50,360 nucleotides of DNA from Pseudomonadota bacterium (GTDB lineage: Bacteria > Pseudomonadota > Gammaproteobacteria > Burkholderiales > Burkholderiaceae_B), in assembly GCA_023440825.1 (NCBI GenBank), contig JAEXRL010000032.1, forward strand, positions 1 to 50,360, in the 5' to 3' direction. A model generated the notes under the pieces. That model saw only the letters and a program-made list of their open reading frames with translations, was not told the DNA's origin and made no database searches. Position numbers and translations under genes: made by a program. Of the stretch, positions 20,416 to 27,771 are shown piece by piece (within the stretch, counting starts at the first letter, position 1; each line of letters begins with the position of its first letter).

Positions 20416-20847
20416 ATGCTCGGCAAATACTTACTCGCCCCCCTGACATTGGCCCTGTTTGTTAGCAATAGCTATGCCAGCGACATAAAGCCAGAGCTTC
20501 TGGCAGACGCCGTTACCCATAATGCCACCTTAAAAGCAGAGTTTCAACGCATTACAGAAACTGTACTGGAGCAAGCCCCCTGGATCAGGGACTACGGCAC
20601 TGCCACACCAGCAGAACCCATCACCATCGACGCCACCACATATCTTGTTTATAGGGCTTGCAAACCTCACGATTGTCCAAGCCAAGGCTATGCTGTACTG
20701 TTCGACACAAACAAGCAAACCATGGTGGCTGGCGCCTTCATAGAAAACAGCTACCGGGACCAATTAAACCTCGCCACAAGCACAGTGCACTGGTTAGGCA
20801 ACACACAGCTTGAACATGCGCGTGCCCTCGCCGACTATTTGTTCTAA
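20416..20847 (+). CDS. ivy: Inhibitor of vertebrate lysozyme (Ivy family)
   Basis: A signal peptide (MLGKYLLAPLTLALFVSNSY, cleavage likely after Ala21) precedes a mature domain of about 122 residues. The loop CKPHDC (82-87), held by a disulfide, is the hallmark of Ivy: it enters the lysozyme active site with its His. The surrounding YRACKPHDCPSQGYAVLFD also matches. The protein should act in the periplasm to protect peptidoglycan from C-type lysozyme or lytic transglycosylases. AAGGA lies 7 bases before the ATG. Confidence 0.85.
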   Translation: MLGKYLLAPLTLALFVSNSYASDIKPELLADAVTHNATLKAEFQRITETVLEQAPWIRDYGTATPAEPITIDATTYLVYRACKPHDCPSQGYAVLFDTNKQTMVAGAFIENSYRDQLNLATSTVHWLGNTQLEHARALADYLF

Positions 20848-20873
20848 CGCTAGGCCAACAAAACACTTTTTTC

Positions 20874-20981
20874 TCACATAGTGTCCACACATCCACGACA
20901 CTATGTGAACCCATTGCCGTTTACATGGCTGTAAACATAACGCGAAGTAAGCAGGCTGATTCTGCTACAGGTATACTTCGC
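20874..20981. promoter_or_regulatory. Three inverted repeats between ivy and clpP-like gene
   Basis: Site 1 is the perfect 12-bp repeat TCACATAGTGTC/GACACTATGTGA (20874-20885, 20897-20908). Site 2 is GTTTACA-N4-TGTAAAC (20919-20936), the size of a dimeric repressor operator. Site 3 is GCGAAGTA/TACTTCGC (20942-20981), which encloses AGCAG/CTGCT. Site 1 may end ivy transcription although it has no downstream T-run. Sites 2 and 3 lie upstream of the peptidase start and could control it. Confidence 0.5.
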
Positions 20982-21022
20982 ATGCAGATCGCCAATCTGG
21001 ATCTAAACTAATGGAGCAATGG

Positions 21023-21613
21023 ATGAATAACGACGAAAAAGAAGTTACTGAGTCAAGCGGTGCACTGAGCGCCAAGCTGATGGAATACGCCATCAAGGCT
21101 CGTAAAGTCTTTATTACCGGTGAAATTAATCAAAAAATGGCCAAAGAGGTCGTACAGCAATTGCATGTACTTGCCTCGATTAACGACGACCCCATCTACG
21201 TATTCATCAGCTCACCCGGTGGCCACGTAGAGTCCGGCGACATGATTTTCGATGCCATACGCTTTATCAACCCCAAAGTCATCGTCATTGGCTCGGGCTG
21301 GGTAGCAAGTGCTGGTGCACTTATCTATGCGGCGGCTAACAAAGAAGACCGTTACAGTCTTCCCAATACTCGCTTTTTACTGCACCAGCCCTCTGGTGGT
21401 GTACAAGGTCGTGCTGGCAGCATAGAAATATACATGAATGAAATTGTCATCATGCGCGAGCGACTGAATAAAATCTTCGCAGATGCCACCGGTCAAACCT
21501 TAGAAAAAATCGCGACCGATACCGAACGCGATTTCTGGATGAGTGCAGAACAAGCCGTTGAATATGGTCTGGTTCATAAGATCATCGTTAGCGAAAAAGA
21601 AATCCGCGCCTAA
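21023..21613 (+). CDS. clpP: ClpP-type serine peptidase, stand-alone
   Basis: I start at 21023 (MNNDEKEVTESSGALSAKLM, 196 aa) because GGAG lies 6 bases before it; an ATG 12 bases earlier has no site. The catalytic triad is visible: S97 in GWVASAGALI, H121 in RFLLHQPSGG and D170 in TERDFWMSAEQA. The segment FISSPGGHVESGDMIFDAI matches the ClpP handle region. ClpP forms a double seven-ring chamber that degrades proteins handed over by ClpA or ClpX. It has no clpX next to it, so it is probably a second ClpP paralogue; clpA lies 27 kb away. Confidence 0.8.
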   Translation: MNNDEKEVTESSGALSAKLMEYAIKARKVFITGEINQKMAKEVVQQLHVLASINDDPIYVFISSPGGHVESGDMIFDAIRFINPKVIVIGSGWVASAGALIYAAANKEDRYSLPNTRFLLHQPSGGVQGRAGSIEIYMNEIVIMRERLNKIFADATGQTLEKIATDTERDFWMSAEQAVEYGLVHKIIVSEKEIRA

Positions 21614-21630
21614 ATAAAGCGCCGGTCATG

Positions 21631-21690
21631 GCACCTGTTACGCGTTAAAACAGCAAACAGGTGCTAGCCCCCTCTCATCACCTAGCACCT
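21631..21690 (+). other. Two mutually exclusive hairpins after the clpP-like gene
   Basis: GCACCTGTT (21631-21639) can pair with AACAGGTGC (21656-21664). AGGTGCTAG (21659-21667) can instead pair with CTAGCACCT (21682-21690). The two stems share AGGTGC, so only one can form. There is no T-run, so it may be an mRNA-end stabiliser or an attenuator-like switch. Confidence 0.4.
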
Positions 21691-22281
21691 CAGTGCTCTC
21701 TGTTTTCCCTGCCTGCCCCTTACAGATAAACCGTACCCGGCAATATCGATACTTTTTTGTCCATAGCAGACAACACGAAAGCCTGGCAGCATTGTATTCG
21801 CATAGATATAAACGCCAATCAGCGACAATAAGATCAGTTCAGCGATCTTAGGCCTATTACAGATAAAATAGCCGCATTATCTTTCATTATTGAATAGAAC
21901 ACACGCCCCAAACCAATGCAAAAAACACATAATAATAATTAAATCCATTTAAAATAGGCATATATTTAATTCCTATACAAAAATACGTCTTACACAATAA
22001 GGCGTGCGCAACGCTCATCTATGCACAGCACGTATCACTCTATACGGGGTACGATCCCAAGCTGAGAACAATAGAAAAACCTGATATATTTCAATAAGAT
22101 AAAAAAACACAGACAAAGCACGTATATACAGCCTGCACTCTCACCATAAAAAGGTCCTGCTTTTTCTCTTTACCTTTACAAATCCAGGCTTTGTAAAAAA
22201 ACCAACATTCCATTAAACTAGTAAAAAATAGAAATAATTAACACATAACGCGACTGAAATATCACATTAAAAAACAATCGG
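21691..22281. other. AT-rich gene-free region
   Basis: About 590 bases with no frame worth calling. From about 21890 the sequence becomes markedly rich in A and T (runs such as AATAATAATTAAAT). TATAAT at 22282-22287 is a probable -10 box for the next gene. I see no tRNA, repeat array or other recognisable element. Confidence 0.4.
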
Positions 22282-22330
22282 TATAATGAATATAGTCGCT
22301 CACGCTGCCCTAACTATTTTCAGACCAGCC

Positions 22331-22822
22331 ATGATTCATTTAAAAAAATCTTTTTACTCTGAACACGAAAACAGTTCTGAATACACGTATGCCGTTTATG
22401 GGGACCGTTATTCTGTCACGCAAGGACTAAAAAAGTTTTTTTACGCCTATCTACTCCCCGCTTTATTCATGCTACTGATAGCAGTACTGTTATCCCGTTG
22501 GTTTTCCCAGCAATACAGTTATCTTGTTATCGCTTTGGCTTGCGTCATGTATCTATGCCTTAGCCGTCTTATCTATAAACAAGGCCAACGCATTATCATC
22601 GACAAACAACAAGGCTTATTGTTTAACGGCCAGTACTACGACGCTAGTCGCATTCGTGCTCTAGGCATATCACGCTTAAAAACTCCAAGTAAGCCAGAGG
22701 GATCCAACTACATCAGCGTAGTACTGCCCGAAGGCGAAAAAAGGCTCAGTCCTTACATCAACAAAGACACGGCCAAAGATCTGCTCCAAGCTTTACAAAC
22801 ACGGCTCCCTCCACAACACTAA
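22331..22822 (+). CDS. Hypothetical two-helix membrane protein
   Basis: The frame opens at 22286, but that ATG overlaps a TATAAT box, so transcription probably starts beyond it and the ATG at 22331 (MIHLKKSFYSEHENSSEYTY) is the better start, though neither has a good ribosome site. Two adjacent membrane helices (FYAYLLPALFMLLIAVLL and YLVIALACVMYLCLSRLI) are followed by a soluble domain of about 75 residues (QRIIIDKQQGLLFNGQYYDA). The layout resembles small PH-like membrane proteins. Not assigned to a family. Confidence 0.55.
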   Translation: MIHLKKSFYSEHENSSEYTYAVYGDRYSVTQGLKKFFYAYLLPALFMLLIAVLLSRWFSQQYSYLVIALACVMYLCLSRLIYKQGQRIIIDKQQGLLFNGQYYDASRIRALGISRLKTPSKPEGSNYISVVLPEGEKRLSPYINKDTAKDLLQALQTRLPPQH

Positions 22823-22936
22823 ACGCGTCGTCCTGACATAACAAACCCTAGCGGCATAGGTACTAGCTCGGTTATTCTTGTGTAGCTCATCTTCACCAGC
22901 CTGGCCCGGCGTGCAGGCTCAGCACAAGGACTCTAG

Positions 22937-23755
22937 ATGCTTGCTACGAAAACCATTATTGAATCGGCTTGGGAACAACGCACAGACATTAGCCCCGATA
23001 ACGCTACGCCTGAGTTACGTGTTGCCCTATTTGACACGCTTAACGCCTTAGACGCCGGCCAATTACGGCTAGCTGAAAAAACAGATGCAGGCTGGCAGGT
23101 CCATGACTGGCTTAAAAAAGCCATACTCTTATCTTTCCGTATGGAAGAAAATCGTTGTAGTGGGCAGGGGCCTTCACGCTATTACGATAAAGTGCCCATG
23201 AAGTTTGAGCAGTATCAAGAACAGGACTTTGCCCAAGCGAATATACGGGTCACACCGGGTGCACACGTGCGTCGCGGCGCGTATATTGCTGCCAATGTTG
23301 TCTTAATGCCGTCCTACATTAATATAGGCGCCTATATTGACACAGGCTGCATGATCGACACCTGGGCAACAGTAGGTTCCTGCGCTCAAATCGGAAAAAA
23401 TGTACACCTATCAGGCGGTGTGGGAATTGGAGGGGTACTAGAGCCTTTGCAAGCCAGTCCTACTATCATTGAGGACAATTGTTTTATTGGCGCCCGCTCC
23501 GAAATCGTAGAGGGTGTCATCGTTGAAGAAAACTCTGTACTCGCCATGGGCGTCTACCTTTCTCAAAGCACGCGCATCTACGACCGTAGCACGGGCCACA
23601 TTACATACGGACGCATACCCGCAGGCTCAGTGGTCGTGCCCGGCTCCTTGCCTGCTCAGGACGGTAGCCACAGCCTAGCGTGTGCCGTCATCGTCAAACG
23701 AGTGGACGCACGTACCCGAGCTAAAACCAGTATTAACGAATTATTACGAAGCTAA
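22937..23755 (+). CDS. dapD: 2,3,4,5-tetrahydropyridine-2,6-dicarboxylate N-succinyltransferase
   Basis: It transfers succinate from succinyl-CoA to tetrahydrodipicolinate in the lysine and diaminopimelate pathway, in the cytosol. At 272 residues it is close to E. coli DapD (274). Hexapeptide repeats of a left-handed beta-helix fill the middle (INIGAYIDTGCMIDTWATVG, IGKNVHLSGGVGIGGVLEPL). An N-terminal helical domain (MEENRCSGQGPSRYYDKVP) is also present. AAGGA lies 7 bases before the ATG. It is followed one base later by dapE, the next enzyme but one of the pathway, so they form an operon. Confidence 0.95.
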   Translation: MLATKTIIESAWEQRTDISPDNATPELRVALFDTLNALDAGQLRLAEKTDAGWQVHDWLKKAILLSFRMEENRCSGQGPSRYYDKVPMKFEQYQEQDFAQANIRVTPGAHVRRGAYIAANVVLMPSYINIGAYIDTGCMIDTWATVGSCAQIGKNVHLSGGVGIGGVLEPLQASPTIIEDNCFIGARSEIVEGVIVEENSVLAMGVYLSQSTRIYDRSTGHITYGRIPAGSVVVPGSLPAQDGSHSLACAVIVKRVDARTRAKTSINELLRS

Positions 23756-23756
23756 T

Positions 23757-24893
23757 ATGAACACTTTCCCCACCACCCAGGAACTGCTGATCGACCTGAT
23801 GCGGCGCCCTTCTGTTACCCCCGAAGACGCTGGCTGCCAGGCGCGCTTAGCAGAACTGCTTGCCTCAATTGGCTTTCAAATCGAGCACCTACCTAGCGGT
23901 CCTGTCAGTAATCTATGGGCCCAAAAAGGCACTGCAGCGCCGTTATTTGTCTTTGCAGGACACACTGATGTCGTGCCTCCCGGCCCTTTGGATCGCTGGG
24001 ACAGCCCACCGTTTGAGCCCACAATCCGTGACGGACAATTGTACGGGCGCGGGGCGGCGGATATGAAAGGCTCTATTGCCGCTTTTGTGTGCGCCAGCCA
24101 TGAGTTTATTCAAGCCCACCCTGAGCATAAGGGGGCTATTGCACTGCTTATTACCTCGGACGAAGAAGGCCCGGCAACACAAGGCACAGTGCATGTTTGC
24201 CAACAATTACAGCAGCGTGGCACGCAGTTGGATTATTGCATAGTCGGGGAACCAAGTAGTAGTCAGGTATTTGGCGACACGATTAAAAACGGCAGACGAG
24301 GCTCCTTATCCGGACGCCTTACGGTACTAGGTAAACAGGGGCACGTCGCCTACCCACAACTGGCTCGTAATCCTATCCATACATTAAGCCCAGCGCTTGC
24401 CGAACTGTGCGATCGCATGTGGGACGCGGGTAACGTAGACTTTCCTCCCACCAGCATGCAAGTGTCCAACATACAAGCAGGCACTGGTGCCGGAAACGTG
24501 ATTCCCGGCACAGCACACCTTGATTTTAACTTCCGTTTCAGCTCCGAGCACACGCCAGCTACACTGCAAACCGAGGTAGAAAATATCTTGCGTAAACACG
24601 GCGTGCACTACGAGCTGGAGTGGACCCTAGGGGCCGAGCCCTTTTTAACCCCTGAAGGCGCACTTAGTCAGGCACTACAAACAGCCATTCATGCAGAGAC
24701 CGGGGTGCAAACTGAGCTTTCTACCACCGGAGGCACCTCGGACGGTCGTTTTATCGCTAAAATCTGTCCGCAACTCATTGAGTTTGGTCCCTTAAATGCC
24801 AGCATTCATCAAATTAATGAGCATATTGATTTAGCGGATCTGGAAAAACTAAAAAATATTTACAGACGTACACTGGAAATTTTGTTGTGCTAA
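23757..24893 (+). CDS. dapE: Succinyl-diaminopimelate desuccinylase
   Basis: A zinc peptidase-M20 enzyme that removes succinate from N-succinyl-LL-diaminopimelate, later in the pathway served by dapD. The start is the ATG right after the dapD stop (MNTFPTTQELLIDLMRRPSV); a longer frame overlapping dapD is not used. Metal ligands are visible: H69 in FAGHTDVVP, D102 in GRGAADMKG, and E137 in SDEEGPA with E136 as the general base. The C-terminal HQINEHIDL supplies another His. Length 378 is normal. The end overlaps prmB by 7 bases. Confidence 0.95.
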   Translation: MNTFPTTQELLIDLMRRPSVTPEDAGCQARLAELLASIGFQIEHLPSGPVSNLWAQKGTAAPLFVFAGHTDVVPPGPLDRWDSPPFEPTIRDGQLYGRGAADMKGSIAAFVCASHEFIQAHPEHKGAIALLITSDEEGPATQGTVHVCQQLQQRGTQLDYCIVGEPSSSQVFGDTIKNGRRGSLSGRLTVLGKQGHVAYPQLARNPIHTLSPALAELCDRMWDAGNVDFPPTSMQVSNIQAGTGAGNVIPGTAHLDFNFRFSSEHTPATLQTEVENILRKHGVHYELEWTLGAEPFLTPEGALSQALQTAIHAETGVQTELSTTGGTSDGRFIAKICPQLIEFGPLNASIHQINEHIDLADLEKLKNIYRRTLEILLC

Positions 24894-25810
24894 ATACACC
24901 TATCTGTGACACCCTGCAAAGCACGGCTGTGCGCGAACTCAAGACATTACGTGATCTATTGCGCTGGGCCGTATCACAACTGAATCGCGATACGCTTAGC
25001 TTTGGCCACGGCAATGATAATGCGTGGGACGAAGCCGTCTACCTTTTGCTGCACAGCTTGAACCTGCCGCTTGACCAGCTAGAACCATTTTTAGATGCGC
25101 GTCTTCTGCCCGAAGAACGTGAACGCTATGTGCAACTGATCAGCCGACGAGTCAACGAACAGTGTCCGGCCGCATACCTAACAGGCGAAGCCTGGCTACA
25201 GGGGCATCGCTTTTACGTCAGCACTGACACCATTGTGCCGCGCTCCCCCATCGCTGAGCTTTTGCTTGATCAGTTTCAACCCTGGATCGCCGAGCCTGAT
25301 GAACTTGAGCATATACTCGATATGTGTACAGGCTCTGGCTGCTTAGCGATTCTTAGCGCTTTGTATTTTCCCTCAGCACAGGTTGATGCCGTCGACCTAT
25401 CCGAGGCAGCACTCAAAGTAGCTCAGCGAAATGTGCATGAATACGGTCTAGAAGAGCGACTCACTCTACACAAAAGCGATTTATTTGATCAGTTACCCAC
25501 GCAACAGTACGATCTGATTGTTTGCAATCCACCTTATGTCAATCAAGCCTCCATGCTTGCTTTGCCCACGGAATATAAGCACGAACCCAGCATGGCTTTA
25601 GCCGGTGGACTGACAGGCATGGATCTGGTTGCCCGTATTTTGCAGGCTGCGCCCAGCTACCTGAAACCTGAAGGCCTACTGATACTGGAAATTGGTCATG
25701 AGTACGAACATTTTGTGGCGGCCTTCCCAGACCTAGAGCCTGTATGGCTAAGCACGGAAAACAGTCACGACCAGATCCTGCTCTTGCAACGGGAGCAGCT
25801 AGTCCCGTGA
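24887..25810 (+). CDS. prmB: Ribosomal protein L3 glutamine N5-methyltransferase
   Basis: PrmB methylates a glutamine of ribosomal protein L3. The SAM-binding motif is DMCTGSGC (145-152) and the catalytic NPPY motif is CNPPYVNQ (213-220), as in HemK/PrmC-type enzymes. The GTG start overlaps the end of dapE, and the stop overlaps the GTG of the ABC-F gene (GTGA). Length 307 matches the family. PrmC is the close alternative, but the N-terminal region (WAVSQLNRDTLSFGHGNDNA) is that of PrmB. Confidence 0.9.
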   Translation: MLNTPICDTLQSTAVRELKTLRDLLRWAVSQLNRDTLSFGHGNDNAWDEAVYLLLHSLNLPLDQLEPFLDARLLPEERERYVQLISRRVNEQCPAAYLTGEAWLQGHRFYVSTDTIVPRSPIAELLLDQFQPWIAEPDELEHILDMCTGSGCLAILSALYFPSAQVDAVDLSEAALKVAQRNVHEYGLEERLTLHKSDLFDQLPTQQYDLIVCNPPYVNQASMLALPTEYKHEPSMALAGGLTGMDLVARILQAAPSYLKPEGLLILEIGHEYEHFVAAFPDLEPVWLSTENSHDQILLLQREQLVP

Positions 25811-27720
25811 TACGTGCCAATGGAATCAGCTTACGACGTGGTGTTAAGGTTTTACTCGAACAAACGGAATTCACCATACACCCCGGAGAACGCGTGGGCC
25901 TGGTCGGTAAAAATGGGGCCGGAAAAACCACACTCTTTGCCTTATTGCAAGGCGATATAGACCTGGACGCTGGCGACTTAAGCATGCCGGACAGTTGGCA
26001 AATTGCCAGCGTAGAACAGCATATTGCCGATCGCGACCGCCCTGCCCGCGAATTTGTGATTGACGGAGATAAGCATTTACGTCAATTACAGGCTCAACGT
26101 GCCCTCATCAGCGAAAACGATGGCCAGGGTATCGCCGAGCTAGAGGCCGCCTTACTGGAAGCCGATGCCTGGACCGCCCCCTCTCGTGCAGAACAACTAC
26201 TGGCGGGACTAGGCTTTCAGCCAGAGCAATGGATGCTGCCCGTCGGTAATTTTTCAGGCGGTTGGCAAATGCGTTTAGCTCTGGCCAGAGCTCTGATGGC
26301 ACCTTCTGACCTGCTCTTGCTAGATGAACCCACCAACCATCTGGACTTAGATGCCATGCTATGGCTGGAGCGCTGGTTACTCAGCTACCCAGGTACGGTG
26401 TTATTAATCTCGCACGATACCGAGTTTTTAGATGCAGTGGCTAAAGCTATTTTGCACATCGATCACCATAAGCTAGTGCGCTACAAGGGTGGCTATCACG
26501 ACTTCATCATGCAGCGCGCTGAGCGTATGCAACAGGCACAAATTGCCTACCAGCGACAAACGCGTGAAGCCGCTAGACTGCAATCTTTTATTGATCGCTT
26601 CAAAGCAAAGGCCACCAAGGCCAAACAAGCACAAAGCCGTGTAAAAGCCTTGGCTCGCATGCAGCTTATGGCTCCCCTCAGAGAGGACAGCAGCATAAGC
26701 ATACAGTTGCCCTCACCCAGCTATGTACCCGACCCTTTGCTTACACTGGACAAAGCTGATTTAGGCTACGGTGAGCAAGCCATACTCAAGCAGGTGCAAC
26801 TGATGGTGCGTGGCGGCAGTCGCGTAGGTGTGCTGGGCATGAACGGAGCAGGAAAAAGTACGCTGATTAAAACACTGGCCGGCCAAATCAACCCACTAAG
26901 TGGTGAAAAAGTAGCCGCAAAAGGGCTGGAAATTGGGTATTTTGCTCAACATCAATTAGACATGATTGATGCGCAAGCCTCACCACTACAGCACCTAGCC
27001 CGTTTGGCGCCCGAGGTTCGTGAACAAGAGCTACGAAACTATCTGGGTGGCTTCGGATTTAGTGGCGACATGGCCTCTAACCCTACAGCCCCTTTTTCCG
27101 GTGGTGAAAAAGCCCGACTTGCTCTGGCACTTATCGTTTGGCAAAAACCCAATCTGCTGCTGCTAGACGAACCGACCAACCACCTTGACGTGGACACTCG
27201 TGAAGCCCTTGCCACAGCTTTAGCTGGCTATGAAGGCAGTGTTTTGCTGGTCTCTCACGACAGGCATCTGCTGCGCTCCACCGTAGACGAATTCTGGATT
27301 GTGGCCGACGGTGGCATACAAGAATTTGAGGGTGATCTGGAAGACTACCGAGACTGGTTACTCAAGCGCAATGCCACCGCTCGTTCAGAAGCACGCAAAG
27401 AGCGTCAACCTCTAGACGAGGACGCTGGCCTTGATCGCCGCACCCAGCGTAGGCAGGAAGCCGAAGCACGGCAGCGCTTGGCACAACTGCGTAAGCCTTT
27501 GGATAAAAAAATCCAAAAAATCGAAGCACTGATGGAACAAGCAAGCCTACGCCTGCAAGAATTGGACCAGCTGATGCAAAATCCCGACTTCTACACCGAG
27601 CAGTATAAAGATGAACGTCCTGGGCTACTTGCCGAGCAAGGAGAGCTTAGCAAGCAACACACAGAACTTGAAGAGCAGTGGCTGGAGCTTCAAGAAGAAA
27701 TAGAAGCCTTAAGTACCTAG
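25807..27720 (+). CDS. ABC-F family ATPase (YheS-like)
   Basis: Two ABC cassettes without membrane domains mark an ABC-F translation factor, which acts on the ribosome. I start at the GTG at 25807 (then IRANGISLRRGVKVLLEQ), because the conserved family start is there. A frame extension to 25744 runs inside prmB. Walker A motifs are GKNGAGKTT (34-42) and GMNGAGKST in the second half; signature sequences are FSGGWQMRL and FSGGEKARL; the Walker B DEPTNHLD occurs twice. A basic linker (FKAKATKAKQAQSR) and a coiled-coil C-terminus (about 560-637) match YheS. Total about 637 residues. Confidence 0.9.
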   Translation: MIRANGISLRRGVKVLLEQTEFTIHPGERVGLVGKNGAGKTTLFALLQGDIDLDAGDLSMPDSWQIASVEQHIADRDRPAREFVIDGDKHLRQLQAQRALISENDGQGIAELEAALLEADAWTAPSRAEQLLAGLGFQPEQWMLPVGNFSGGWQMRLALARALMAPSDLLLLDEPTNHLDLDAMLWLERWLLSYPGTVLLISHDTEFLDAVAKAILHIDHHKLVRYKGGYHDFIMQRAERMQQAQIAYQRQTREAARLQSFIDRFKAKATKAKQAQSRVKALARMQLMAPLREDSSISIQLPSPSYVPDPLLTLDKADLGYGEQAILKQVQLMVRGGSRVGVLGMNGAGKSTLIKTLAGQINPLSGEKVAAKGLEIGYFAQHQLDMIDAQASPLQHLARLAPEVREQELRNYLGGFGFSGDMASNPTAPFSGGEKARLALALIVWQKPNLLLLDEPTNHLDVDTREALATALAGYEGSVLLVSHDRHLLRSTVDEFWIVADGGIQEFEGDLEDYRDWLLKRNATARSEARKERQPLDEDAGLDRRTQRRQEAEARQRLAQLRKPLDKKIQKIEALMEQASLRLQELDQLMQNPDFYTEQYKDERPGLLAEQGELSKQHTELEEQWLELQEEIEALST

Positions 27721-27739
27721 AAGCCGCGTTAAAAAAGCA

Positions 27740-27771
27740 GCTAATAAAGCGACTTGCGTCGCCTTATTAGC
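27740..27771. terminator. Bidirectional terminator between ABC-F gene and uvrD
   Basis: GCTAATAA and GCGAC pair with GTCGC and TTATTAGC around TTGC, with single unpaired bases. It lies between two converging genes and slightly overlaps the uvrD stop (27767). Confidence 0.75.
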
